Of a stretch of 64,000 nucleotides of DNA, positions 33,211-44,131 are shown piece after piece. Position 1 is the stretch's first letter, and the number at the start of each line of letters is the position of its first letter. The notes below the pieces were generated by a model. The model saw only the letters and a program-made list of their open reading frames with translations. It did not search any database and was not told the DNA's origin. The translations under genes and the position numbers were made by a program. Source of the stretch: Oscillibacter valericigenes (GTDB lineage: Bacteria > Bacillota > Clostridia > Oscillospirales > Oscillospiraceae); contig NZ_JAFBIV010000002.1 of assembly GCF_021531915.1 (NCBI RefSeq), positions 1 through 64,000 on the forward strand, in the 5' to 3' direction.

Positions 33211-33273
33211 TGAATTCAAGTCTCTCCACTCAAGCCAAGAAAGCATAGAACCGCAACGGTTCTATGCTTTCTT
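33211..33273 (+). other. tRNA-3'-end-like relic with terminator, possible old attachment site
   Basis: TTCAAGTCTCTCCACT followed by CAAGCCA resembles the T-loop, acceptor and CCA of the tRNA-Pro att core (TTCAAGTCTCGCCACTCGGACCA). A 17-bp-stem terminator follows at once, as in attL and attR. The 5' tRNA half is missing and the T-stem does not pair. Two GGTGCAAAA-like direct repeats follow at about 33293-33310. Confidence 0.45.
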
Positions 33274-33389
33274 GTTGTTGAAAAAGTTGTGCAAAATGGG
33301 TGCAAAATTTACTCTATTACACCTCTATTGCACCGTTTTCAGCTCAGGCCCTGCCCAGAAGATCTTAGGTGTGCTTCCAGGTCCGCTTT

Positions 33390-34226
33390 TTAATCGCTCA
33401 CAGCCGCATCGGCCGAGGTGCAGTCCGCGCAGATATTCTGATTGCTGGCTTCGCCGCACTGGACGCTGGGCGTTCCCGCCACGGCCCGGGCGCCGAATTC
33501 CACAGGGACGGCGACGCAGATCTCCTGGCTGATGGTAAAGCGGCAGACACCGCCGTTCCGGGGGCAGACATCTCCCTCCGTTACGATGGGCTCGCCGCAG
33601 CAGTTCGTGATCGGCGTGCCCACGTGTGCAAAGGGGGTCACTGTCACCGGCACGCAGACAGTGGAGCGCTGATACCCCACCACCGGGCAGCTCCCGCCGC
33701 CCTGCTTTTCACAGATGGGACCGCAGATCTTCAGACCCTCGGTAGTCGTATTGCCGCCGAACAGACAGATATCAATCCCCGCCACCTCGCGGGCCACCGT
33801 CAATTCAAAGCAGATGCGCATCATCCCGTATACCTTATCCAGTGGGAAATCAAATTTCAGGCCAGGGCATCCGGTGGGAGGATCAGGGCTGTCAGCGATG
33901 CGCAGCTCTACATTGCCGCCCTCTCCAAACACCACTTCCTGGGCCACACCATTGATGGCGACGGTGATATTCACGATCTCCTCCGCCGGGATCTCATTGC
34001 AGATTCCAAGCACCAGATGGCTCAGATCGGCGTACAGCGAACTATCTTCGCCGACGGCCACAACGTCATAACAGAACCGCTGATTCTCACCGGCAGATGG
34101 GTCGAGGACGGAGTCGGTCAAATTGAGAGATATCTGAAAAGGCAGGACCCGCTCACCCGGAACAGTCGAGTAATCGATTTCCAGATTGCATGCGGAGGTC
34201 CTTGCCTGATTGCAAGAGCAGGACAT
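33390..34226 (-). CDS. Cysteine-rich hypothetical protein
   Basis: 278 residues from ATG 34226 (GAGGAG 13 bases upstream; a GTG at 34238 is too close to it). About twenty cysteines are spread along the chain (MSCSCNQ, CGPICEKQ, TNCCGEP, CADC). Most of the rest is predicted beta-strand, with repeated V-P-V strands (VCVPVTVTP, ICVAVPVEF). No signal peptide is visible. The composition resembles spore-surface or other cross-linked structural proteins of Clostridia, but I do not recognise the family and do not assign a function. Confidence 0.7.
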   Translation of the reverse strand: MSCSCNQARTSACNLEIDYSTVPGERVLPFQISLNLTDSVLDPSAGENQRFCYDVVAVGEDSSLYADLSHLVLGICNEIPAEEIVNITVAINGVAQEVVFGEGGNVELRIADSPDPPTGCPGLKFDFPLDKVYGMMRICFELTVAREVAGIDICLFGGNTTTEGLKICGPICEKQGGGSCPVVGYQRSTVCVPVTVTPFAHVGTPITNCCGEPIVTEGDVCPRNGGVCRFTISQEICVAVPVEFGARAVAGTPSVQCGEASNQNICADCTSADAAVSD

Positions 34227-34238
34227 GGTCCAATACAC

Positions 34239-34502
34239 GCTCCTCTTTGTCAGTTTTGGTCAGCAGGGTGCCGGCCATTTCATACTATGTCTCCGGAGAG
34301 CGCATGGTGTACGCTCTGACGGACCGGCCCTGATACGTGTCCACATACAGGCTGATACGACCGCCGGCGCCGCTTCAGAGCATCATTCATTCCAGAATAC
34401 AAAGCTCTGATATGTTCCGCCGTTCTCCAAAATCTAAGGCGTCCCCTGTTATCGTGCCATTTTTGAAAAAGCTGTGAACATTCTTTGCCTGCTTTATGAA
34501 TT
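34239..34502. other. Region upstream of clpB control site
   Basis: No intact gene. On the minus strand a short coding-like frame reads RISLYVDTYQGRSVRAYTM before a stop near 34290; it could be the tail of a decayed gene. Confidence 0.3.
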
Positions 34503-34529
34503 TTAGCACTCTCCTGTTGACAGTGCTAA
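34503..34529. promoter_or_regulatory. CIRCE-like HrcA operator
   Basis: TTAGCACTC-N9-CAGTGCTAA differs from the consensus CIRCE by one base in the right arm. It overlaps the -35 box of the clpB promoter, so HrcA should repress clpB. Confidence 0.85.
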
Positions 34530-34544
34530 AAGCAGAGGTATAAT
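34517..34544 (+). promoter_or_regulatory. clpB promoter
   Basis: TTGACA (34517-34522) and TATAAT (34539-34544) with a 16-bp spacer; the transcript would have a 120-nt leader. Confidence 0.8.
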
Positions 34545-34669
34545 AAAGCCAAATTGAGAGGAGCAGCTAGGGCTTTCTTTCTGATCTGAGGAAGCGGCAG
34601 CCCAAGGCGGAAAACACTCCAGCCGGACGCCGGAGCACGGCGCCGGTCTTTTGAATCGAGGGAGATCCT

Positions 34670-37261
<2,592 letters not shown>

Positions 37262-37265
37262 TACG

Positions 37266-37343
37266 CGGTCCCGCAGGCATCGACCGGCCTGCGGGACTGC
37301 AAAAAACCTCCAAGCGCGAAAATATCGCGCTTGGAGGTTTTTT
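37266..37343. terminator. Tandem hairpins ending clpB
   Basis: First GTCCCGCAGG/CCTGCGGGAC (37268-37298), then AAAAAACCTCCAAGCGCG with its complement and T6 (37301-37343). The second is a bidirectional terminator for the convergent AEC gene as well. Confidence 0.88.
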
Positions 37344-38290
37344 CAAATCAGACCCGTCTGCTTCATCAGGGCCACGAATACGCAGAGCGTCACGGAGGAC
37401 ACCAGTGTGGAGGTGGTCACGATGCTGCCCGCCAGCAGGTCGTCCGCACCATACTCCCCCGCCAGTTGGTAGGTGGTGATGGCCGAGGGCGCCGCCGTAA
37501 ATAGAAACACGGGGATCAGTTCTGTTCCCCGGAAGCCGAAGCCCCAGATGGCAATGGGCATCCCCAACAGCGGCATGACCAGCAGCTTCCAGGCCACCAC
37601 GGCAGCCGTCAGATTTCTCTGTCCGGCGGGCCGCTTCCCGTTGTACAGCTTGGCACCCAGGGTCAGAAACGCCAGCGGCGACGCCATGGAGGCAAGACTC
37701 GTGGTCAGGCTCTCCAGCGGTCCCGGCAAAGCCATGTGGAAGGGCCGGAAGGCCAGTCCCAGAAACACGCCCCACAGAATGGGGTTTTTCAGGATGCCTT
37801 TCAGGAGCTGTCCCCAGCTTTTGTGTTCCTGCCCGGCGTACCAGGCGTACATGACCACCGCCGCAATATTCAGCACCGGCAGGGTAGCCGCCGCCATGGC
37901 GGAGGCGGCAGCGGCGGCGCCCGCTCCCCCCAGAAGCTGGGAGAAGGGGATGCCGTAAAGGGTGAAATTCCCCCGGTAGAGACACTGGATCACCACGGCG
38001 ATCTGCCTTCGGTCATGGATCAGGTGCGGGATCACCAGGACCCCCGCCAGCAGGCACACGGCGATAAACCCATAGGCAAAGGCGATACTCCGCAGGCAGC
38101 TGTCCAATGCCAGCTCTGCCTGAGAGATGCTGCGGAACAGCAGCACCGGGAACAGCAGGCGCATACACAGGTGGTCCCCCTCCGCCGCAAAGTGCTCTGA
38201 GACCATGTTTCTTTTCCGCAGCAGCCAGCCCAGCACCAGCAGCAAGGCCACCGGCAGGACTGCCTGCAGTGCGTATCGGACCGCTTCCAT
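37343..38290 (-). CDS. AEC-family membrane transporter (auxin efflux carrier-like)
   Basis: 315 residues from ATG 38290, ten bases after GGAGGT. About ten hydrophobic helices are in two five-helix blocks, starting ALQAVLPVALLLVLGWLLRKR. The conserved half-site NFTLYGIPF and, near the C-terminus, LLVMPLLGMP with AAPSAITTYQLAGEYGAD mark the AEC/malate permease family. Bacterial members move carboxylates. It is directly downstream of the hydroxyacid reductase, so a hydroxyacid substrate is a fair inference. Confidence 0.85.
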   Translation of the reverse strand: MEAVRYALQAVLPVALLLVLGWLLRKRNMVSEHFAAEGDHLCMRLLFPVLLFRSISQAELALDSCLRSIAFAYGFIAVCLLAGVLVIPHLIHDRRQIAVVIQCLYRGNFTLYGIPFSQLLGGAGAAAAASAMAAATLPVLNIAAVVMYAWYAGQEHKSWGQLLKGILKNPILWGVFLGLAFRPFHMALPGPLESLTTSLASMASPLAFLTLGAKLYNGKRPAGQRNLTAAVVAWKLLVMPLLGMPIAIWGFGFRGTELIPVFLFTAAPSAITTYQLAGEYGADDLLAGSIVTTSTLVSSVTLCVFVALMKQTGLI

Positions 38291-38317
38291 ATTGGCATCC
38301 ACCTCCGTGGGATACAA

Positions 38318-39199
38318 TCAGTCGGCGCTTCCCACCGTCACGCCCATCTTATCTTCGTAGTATTTTACCATGGCGATCTGGTCCTCGTCAATGTGGCCGT
38401 TGTCGTTCATCCAGTCCATCACCTGCAGCACCACGTCGGTCATGGGCGTATCCACGCCCATATGGTGGGCATAGTGCTTGGCGTTCAGAATGTCTTTGCG
38501 GTGAACGGCCACACGGGCTCCAGGCTCGTAGTCCCGGTGGATCAGCTTGGGGATCTTGTTATCATAGAGGGGACCGCCGGCAAAGCCGCCGCGGGTGGCC
38601 TCAAAGGTGGTCTGCAGGTCGATGCCCGCCTTGGCGGCAAAGGCATAGCCCTCGGCCATGGCCACCAGATAGGCACCGGCCACCATGTTGTTCACCAGCT
38701 TGGTGACGCTGCCGCTGGCGGGACCGCCCACATACACGGGGGTACCCATGCACTCCAGCAGGGGCTTCACTTCCTCAAAGGCCTCCCTGTCACCGCCGGT
38801 CATGATGGCCAGAGTACCGGCGATGGCCATGGGGTTGCCGCCGCTGATGGGAGAGTCCAGCAGGTACATACCGGCGTCTTTGGCCAGCTTGTACAGCTCT
38901 TGGATAATGTCGGGGGCGGTAGAACTCAGGTCCACGATGATGCGGCCGGGCTTACCGTATTGGACAGCCTTTTCCACGCTGTCCCGGATGATGGCGTGGG
39001 TGGGCAGGATCTGCATGATGACATCGCAGATCTTGTAGATCTCCTCCGGCCCGGCCACGGTGCCGCCGGCGGCGATGAAGTTCTCCCGCTGCTTTTCCAC
39101 CACGTCGTAGCCCAGAATCTCACAGCCGGACTTTTTCAGCAGATTCTTCGCCATAGGCAGGCCCATGACACCCAGTCCCAGAAAACCGATTTTTTTCAT
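38318..39199 (-). CDS. 3-hydroxyisobutyrate dehydrogenase / tartronate semialdehyde reductase family protein
   Basis: 293 residues. The N-terminal Rossmann motif is GFLGLGVMGLPMAKNL. The substrate loop DSPISGGNPMAIAGTLAIMTGG and catalytic Lys in GSVTKLVNNM are intact. Family members reduce or oxidise small 3-hydroxyacids (hydroxyisobutyrate, tartronate semialdehyde, sulfolactaldehyde) with NAD(P). The promoter carries a GntR-type palindrome and a FadR-like regulator gene is divergent. With the AEC transporter downstream it forms a small substrate-inducible operon. Confidence 0.88.
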   Translation of the reverse strand: MKKIGFLGLGVMGLPMAKNLLKKSGCEILGYDVVEKQRENFIAAGGTVAGPEEIYKICDVIMQILPTHAIIRDSVEKAVQYGKPGRIIVDLSSTAPDIIQELYKLAKDAGMYLLDSPISGGNPMAIAGTLAIMTGGDREAFEEVKPLLECMGTPVYVGGPASGSVTKLVNNMVAGAYLVAMAEGYAFAAKAGIDLQTTFEATRGGFAGGPLYDNKIPKLIHRDYEPGARVAVHRKDILNAKHYAHHMGVDTPMTDVVLQVMDWMNDNGHIDEDQIAMVKYYEDKMGVTVGSAD

Positions 39200-39234
39200 G
39201 TCAGCATAACTCCTTTTTCTATATAAAATATATG

Positions 39235-39249
39235 AATGGTCTTACCATT
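39235..39249. promoter_or_regulatory. Palindromic operator AATGGTCTTACCATT
   Basis: A perfect TGGT-N3-ACCA-type palindrome of the form used by FadR/FCD GntR regulators. It lies immediately downstream of the -10 box of the reductase promoter, so binding would block transcription. Confidence 0.75.
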
Positions 39250-39278
39250 TATATACATGATTGGAAGCCAAATGTCAA
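39250..39278 (-). promoter_or_regulatory. Promoter of the reductase-AEC operon
   Basis: TTGACA (39273-39278) and TATATA (39250-39255), 17-bp spacer, with the operator at +1. Confidence 0.75.
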
Positions 39279-39358
39279 TATACCCTCTTTGATTTATATT
39301 CCCCATACAGTCGGAAACTGTTTTCATGTGGACACACCATCGCTTTCTGCGCAATTTC

Positions 39359-39387
39359 TTGACGCAAAATGAAGAACATGATAAAAT
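39359..39387 (+). promoter_or_regulatory. Promoter of the GntR-family gene
   Basis: TTGACG (39359-39364) and TAAAAT (39382-39387), 17-bp spacer, 38 bp before the chosen start. Confidence 0.65.
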
Positions 39388-39425
39388 TCATGTTAAATGT
39401 GCAACAAAGTCAGGAGAAAGCCATC

Positions 39426-40163
39426 ATGGGCGATGTTCAGAATTCCAATCCCCTCTTTCAGCCCGCTACTACCAAGCGCGCTTCTGAGGTGATCTACGAT
39501 CAGATCTATCAAAAAATTGCCTCCGGCGAACTGCGTCCCGGTGACTCTCTGCCCTCGGAGCGGGAGCTGGCGGAGCAATTCCACCGCAGCCGGCCCAGTG
39601 TGCGGGAGGCTCTGCGGATGCTGCAGCAGGACGGCTTTTTGAAAATCAACGTAGGCAGTGCCGGCGGTGCTGTGGTGCAGAGTCTCTCTCTGCACACGGT
39701 GGAGGAACCGCTGAAAAAGCTGTTGGCCGCAGGTGCCATCAAGCTGGATGATTTAGTGGAATACCGCAACATCAATGACCATACCTGCGCCCGTCTGGCC
39801 GCTCTCCGGCGGACGGAAGAGGACATCCGTGCCATCCAGGCAACCCTGGACGCGGCGGAGGCCAGCATCTGCACCCCCAACAGCTTTGAGAAATACGATA
39901 TCGCCTTCCACACCGCCCTGGCAAAAGCCAGCCACAATGCTCTGGCCCTGCTGATCAACGATGTGATCGTGGGACTGAACACAGACGCGTTCCTGCAGTC
40001 CATCCAGCACTGCTCCCTGGAGGAACATCAACGCATCAACCGGGAGATCTTCGAATCTCACTCCGCCATTCTGCGGGCCGTTATCAAGGGCGACCCGGAC
40101 GAGGCGGACCGGTGTGTGGATGAAATGGTCCGCCTGTTCCGGGGATATATCTCCAGGCGATAA
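39426..40163 (+). CDS. GntR-family regulator, FadR/FCD subfamily
   Basis: 245 residues from ATG 39426, nine bases after AGGAG; an upstream in-frame ATG at 39369 lies inside the promoter. The N-terminal winged helix contains IASGELRPGDSLPSERELAEQFHRSRPSVREALRMLQQDGFL, the GntR signature. The C-terminal FCD domain has the metal-binding pattern D...H (FEKYDIAFHTALA) with later His residues (ESHSAIL). It very likely controls the divergent reductase-AEC operon via the palindrome at 39235. Confidence 0.92.
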   Translation: MGDVQNSNPLFQPATTKRASEVIYDQIYQKIASGELRPGDSLPSERELAEQFHRSRPSVREALRMLQQDGFLKINVGSAGGAVVQSLSLHTVEEPLKKLLAAGAIKLDDLVEYRNINDHTCARLAALRRTEEDIRAIQATLDAAEASICTPNSFEKYDIAFHTALAKASHNALALLINDVIVGLNTDAFLQSIQHCSLEEHQRINREIFESHSAILRAVIKGDPDEADRCVDEMVRLFRGYISRR

Positions 40164-40334
40164 TTTTCATCTTCAAAAAAGCAAATGGGAAGCATCGGTT
40201 CTGAACATGCTCCCCGTTTGTTATTCTTTGGCTGTCTCCTGCGACTTCACCGTCACCAAAACCGCATCTCCCGGCTGTTTTCCAATTCGGTCCCGGAGGA
40301 TTCTTCCATAGAGCATTTGTTTCCCGAAGCAAGC

Positions 40335-40377
40335 AAAAAAAGTCACCGCAGATGCCAAGCACCTGCGGTGACTTTTT
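40335..40377. terminator. Terminator at the end of the cob-hem operon
   Basis: AAAAAGTCACCGCAG and CTGCGGTGACTTTTT around an 11-nt loop; bidirectional, between the GntR gene and hemL. Confidence 0.88.
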
Positions 40378-40399
40378 GTCTGACAGTTGACCTTTCCGG

Positions 40400-41662
40400 T
40401 CAGAAAATCTCCCGGGCGGCCCGGATGATCTGCTCGATTTCCTCATCGGTGTGGACCGCGGAGAGAAACATGGCCTCAAACTGGCTGGGGGCCGCGTAAA
40501 TGCCCCGCTGCAGCAGGCCCAAATACCAGTGCTTGAAGCGCTCCAGGTCGGAGGACTTAGCCTGTTCATAGGTGGTGACAGGCTGCTCGGTGAAGAACAC
40601 TGTCAGAATAGAGCCCACCCGGTTCACCTGGGCGGGGATGCCCTTCAGGGCGTCCCGCAGGCCCTCCTGCAGCATGGCGCCCCGCCGCTCCAGTTCCGCA
40701 TAAATGGAGGGGTTGCTTTGCAGCGTCTTCAGCTGGGCCAGACCCGCGGCCATAGCCACGGGGTTGCCGGAGAGGGTACCGGCCTGATACACCGGTCCCA
40801 GGGGCGCCACCAGTTCCATCAGCTTCCGGCTTCCGCCGTAAGCGCCCACCGGCATACCGCCGCCGATGATCTTGCCGTAGGTCACCAGATCGGCCCGGAC
40901 ACCGTAGTATTCCTGGGCGCCGCCGGGGGCCAGGCGGAAGCCGGTGATGACCTCGTCAAAGATCAGCAGACCGCCGAATTCGTCGCACAGGTCCCGCAGG
41001 CCCTGCAAAAAACCGGGCTGAGGCGGCACCACGCCCATGTTGGCCGCCACCGGCTCCACGATGGCCGCCGCCACCTGACCGGGATTGGCCTCAAACAGGC
41101 GGCGCACGCTGTCCAGGTCGTTATAATCAGCGGTCAGGGTATCCCCTGCCATCTCCGCCGGGACACCTGCGGAATCCGGAGCGCCGCCGGTCAGAGCGCC
41201 GGAGCCGGCCTTCACCAGCATAGAGTCGGAATGACCGTGATAGCACCCGGCAAATTTGATGATCTTGCTGCGGTCCGTAGCACCTCTGGCCAGCCGCAGG
41301 GCCGACATGACCGCCTCGGTGCCGGAGTTGACCATGCGGACCATTTCCACGCCGGTCATTTCACAAACCAGCTCCGCCATTTCCACCTCAATGGCTGTGG
41401 GCGCGCCGAAGCTGAGGCCCTTCTTCACGGCCTCCTGCACCGCCGTCTCCACAGTCTCGTTGCAGTGGCCCAGGAGCAGGGGCCCCCAGGAGCAGATCAG
41501 GTCGATATACTCCTTTCCGTCCGCGTCCCAGACCCGGCTGCCCCTGCCCTTTTCCAGAAAACGGGGATACGTCCCCACCGCGCGGCAGGCCCGCACCGGG
41601 GAGTTGACGCCACCGGGCAGGACCTTCTGGGCGGCTTCAAACAGCTGTTCCGAACGGGTCAT
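40400..41662 (-). CDS. hemL: Glutamate-1-semialdehyde 2,1-aminomutase
   Basis: A 420-residue fold-type I PLP enzyme. The N-terminal PGGVNSPVRA, SWGPLLLGHCN, MVNSGTEAVMSALRLARG and CYHGHSDSMLVKAGSG motifs are those of HemL. The PLP Asp is in LIFDEVITGFR and the Lys in VTYGKIIGGGMPVGAYGG. It makes 5-aminolevulinate in the C5 pathway with HemA. It is the last gene of the operon, overlapping hemB by TAATG. Confidence 0.96.
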   Translation of the reverse strand: MTRSEQLFEAAQKVLPGGVNSPVRACRAVGTYPRFLEKGRGSRVWDADGKEYIDLICSWGPLLLGHCNETVETAVQEAVKKGLSFGAPTAIEVEMAELVCEMTGVEMVRMVNSGTEAVMSALRLARGATDRSKIIKFAGCYHGHSDSMLVKAGSGALTGGAPDSAGVPAEMAGDTLTADYNDLDSVRRLFEANPGQVAAAIVEPVAANMGVVPPQPGFLQGLRDLCDEFGGLLIFDEVITGFRLAPGGAQEYYGVRADLVTYGKIIGGGMPVGAYGGSRKLMELVAPLGPVYQAGTLSGNPVAMAAGLAQLKTLQSNPSIYAELERRGAMLQEGLRDALKGIPAQVNRVGSILTVFFTEQPVTTYEQAKSSDLERFKHWYLGLLQRGIYAAPSQFEAMFLSAVHTDEEIEQIIRAAREIF

Positions 41663-42645
41663 TATCCCAGCTCCCCTCTCTGCATGGCCTGGGCCAGTTC
41701 CTTGGCGAAATAGGTGATCAGGATATCCGCGCCGGCCCGGTAAATGGACAGGGCGCTCTCACACATAACCCGGTGCTCGTCGATGAGGCCCTCTTTCCCG
41801 GCAGCCTTGATCATAGCATACTCGCCGCTGACGGAATAAGCGGCCATGGGCAGGTCAAAGTTGTCGGCGCACTCCCGGATGATATCCAGGTAGCTGAGGG
41901 CGGGCTTCACCATCAGGATGTCCGCCCCCTCCTGCACGTCCAGAGCGCACTCCTTCAGGGCCTCTTTCCGGTTGTGGGGGTCCATCTGATAACCCCGGCG
42001 GTCGCCGAAGGACGGCGCAGAACCGGCGGCATCCCGGAAGGGGCCGTAGAAAGCAGAGGCGTACTTGGCGGAATAGGACATGATGGGGGTGGTCTCAAAG
42101 CCGTTTTCATCCAGGATGGTCCGGATGGCAGCCACCCGTCCGTCCATCATGTCAGAGGGCGCCACCATATCAGCACCCGCCTGCACATGGGACAGGGCGG
42201 TCTTTGCCAGGACCTCCAGGGTCTTGTCGTTGTCCACCTCATGGTCGTGGAGGATACCGCAGTGGCCGTGGTCGGTGTACTCGCACATGCACACATCGGT
42301 GATGACATAGCAGTCGGGGTAGGCGGCCTTGATGGCCCGGATGCCCTGCTGCACCACGCCGTTGGGATCCCATGCGGAGGAACCGCAGGCGTCCTTGTGG
42401 GCGGGGATGCCGAAGAGCAGCACCCGGCTGACACCAGCATCCATACAGGCGGCGATCTCCTCACAGATCCGGTCAGGAGAATACCGGTACTGTCCATCCA
42501 GAGAGGGAATGGGCTCCTTGATGTTCTCCCCCTCCACCAGAAACAGGGGGTAGATCAGGCTGTCCGGAGACACTCTGGTTTCCCGCACCATACGGCGCAG
42601 GCTGTCGCAGGTCCGAAGCCTGCGGGGACGAATGGTAAGATCCAT
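41662..42645 (-). CDS. hemB: Porphobilinogen synthase (delta-aminolevulinate dehydratase)
   Basis: 327 residues from ATG 42645, ten bases after GGAAG and overlapping the end of cobA-hemD. The cysteine-rich zinc site DVCMCEYTDHGHCGIL (about 113-128) marks a zinc-type enzyme. The Schiff-base lysines are in APSDMMDGRVAAIR/SYSAKYAS and VKPALSYLD. It condenses two ALA into porphobilinogen. Confidence 0.96.
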   Translation of the reverse strand: MDLTIRPRRLRTCDSLRRMVRETRVSPDSLIYPLFLVEGENIKEPIPSLDGQYRYSPDRICEEIAACMDAGVSRVLLFGIPAHKDACGSSAWDPNGVVQQGIRAIKAAYPDCYVITDVCMCEYTDHGHCGILHDHEVDNDKTLEVLAKTALSHVQAGADMVAPSDMMDGRVAAIRTILDENGFETTPIMSYSAKYASAFYGPFRDAAGSAPSFGDRRGYQMDPHNRKEALKECALDVQEGADILMVKPALSYLDIIRECADNFDLPMAAYSVSGEYAMIKAAGKEGLIDEHRVMCESALSIYRAGADILITYFAKELAQAMQRGELG

Positions 42646-42650
42646 TTGAT

Positions 42651-44126
42651 TCACACTTCCTTGATACATTCCATGAGAGATTCCATGGTGGCCTCCTTGG
42701 CCGTCACCACGGTCATGCCGTATTTCTTTGCTTCCGCCGCCGTCTGGGGGCCGATGCAGCAGCCCAGCACCCTGGAGAGGTCCGCGCCGGGAAGGCTTTC
42801 CACAAAGCCCCGCACGGTGGAGGCGCTGGTAAAGGTCACCAGCACAGGCCGCTCCAGCAGCGCCCGCACAGGCGCCGGGTCCGGGTTTTCATACACCGTA
42901 TCATAACACGGTACATCCACAAAGGGAATGCGGTTTTTTTCGAAAATTTCAGGCAGAGCGCGGCTTCCCTGACTGGCCCGGCACAGCAGCACGGGGCCTT
43001 CCACCCCGGCCATGGCCCGGGCCAGATTGTCGGAATCGTAAACTTCCGGCACCAGGTCCGCCGCCAGGCCATGGACCTCCAGCGCAGCCGCCGTCTTGGG
43101 TCCGATGGCCGCCAGTTTCACCCCCGCCAGGGCTCTGGCGTCCTTCCCCGCTGCCCGCAGGCGGTCAAAGAAGATGCCGGGGCCTACGGGGCTGGTGAAC
43201 ACCAGCCAGCGGTAGCGGTCCAGCTCCCGGATGGCCTGGTCCAGCTCCGGGCTGGGGTCTCTGGCTACCGTGCGGATGCAGGGATAGTCCGTCACGCTGG
43301 CCCCCAGCTGCCGCAAACGCTCCGAAAGGGTGCCGCTGCGGTCCGTCGGACGGGTGACCACCACTTCCCTGCCCTTCAGAGGCAGGCTGTCGAACCAGTC
43401 GAACCGGTCAGACAGGCCGCAGACCTTGCCCACTACGATGATGGCCGGGCTCTTGATCCGGGCCTCCTGGGCCTTCTCAGGCAGCTCCGCCAGGGTGGCG
43501 ACCACCTTCCGCTGTCCGGGCAGGGTGCCACGCTCCACCACAGCCGCCGGCATGGACGGCTCCATCCCGGCGTCCAGCAGTCCCTTGCAGATGTTGGGCA
43601 GAGAGGAAACGCCCATGAGGAACACCAGGGTCCCCCCTGTGCGGCGCAGGGCGTCAAAATCGATGTGCAGCTCCGACCCGGCCTTGGCGTGGCCGGTGAT
43701 GATGTGGAGTGAGGAGCAGAAATCCCGGTGGGTCACAGGGATGCCCGCGTAAGCCGGCACCGACAGGGCCGACGTGACACCGGGGACCACCTGGAAGGGC
43801 ACGCCGTGCTCCTCCAGCAGCTCCAGTTCCTCGCCGCCCCGGCCAAACAGGAAGGGATCGCCGCCCTTCAGCCGCACCACCCGCTTGCCCTCCAGGGCCT
43901 TTTCCAGCAGGATGCGGTTGATCTGGTCCTGGGGCACCAGGTGGTGACTGGACTCCTTGCCCACGTCAATGGCTTCCGCCCGGGGCGGGATCAGGGCCAG
44001 AATGGCAGGGCTCACCAGCCGGTCAAACACCACCACCTGGGCCTGCTCCAGAGCCTGACGACCCTTCTGTGTCAGCAGGCCGGGGTCACCGGGACCCGCG
44101 CCCACCAATATCACATTGCCTTTCAT
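42651..44126 (-). CDS. cobA-hemD: Fusion: uroporphyrinogen-III C-methyltransferase (CobA) + uroporphyrinogen-III synthase (HemD)
   Basis: 491 residues from ATG 44126 (AAAGGA upstream; the frame above it is antisense). Residues 1-245 are the SUMT domain, with VGAGPGDPGLLTQKG, GGDPFLFGRGGEE and VVPGVTSALSVPAYAGIPVTHR. Residues about 250-491 are HemD (VVVTRPTDRSGTLSERLRQLGA, VFTSPVGPGIFFDRL, VTFTSASTVRGF). One protein thus makes uroporphyrinogen III and methylates it to precorrin-2, a fusion frequent in Clostridia. It lies 5 bp after hemC. Confidence 0.96.
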   Translation of the reverse strand: MKGNVILVGAGPGDPGLLTQKGRQALEQAQVVVFDRLVSPAILALIPPRAEAIDVGKESSHHLVPQDQINRILLEKALEGKRVVRLKGGDPFLFGRGGEELELLEEHGVPFQVVPGVTSALSVPAYAGIPVTHRDFCSSLHIITGHAKAGSELHIDFDALRRTGGTLVFLMGVSSLPNICKGLLDAGMEPSMPAAVVERGTLPGQRKVVATLAELPEKAQEARIKSPAIIVVGKVCGLSDRFDWFDSLPLKGREVVVTRPTDRSGTLSERLRQLGASVTDYPCIRTVARDPSPELDQAIRELDRYRWLVFTSPVGPGIFFDRLRAAGKDARALAGVKLAAIGPKTAAALEVHGLAADLVPEVYDSDNLARAMAGVEGPVLLCRASQGSRALPEIFEKNRIPFVDVPCYDTVYENPDPAPVRALLERPVLVTFTSASTVRGFVESLPGADLSRVLGCCIGPQTAAEAKKYGMTVVTAKEATMESLMECIKEV

Positions 44127-44131
44127 GGGCT

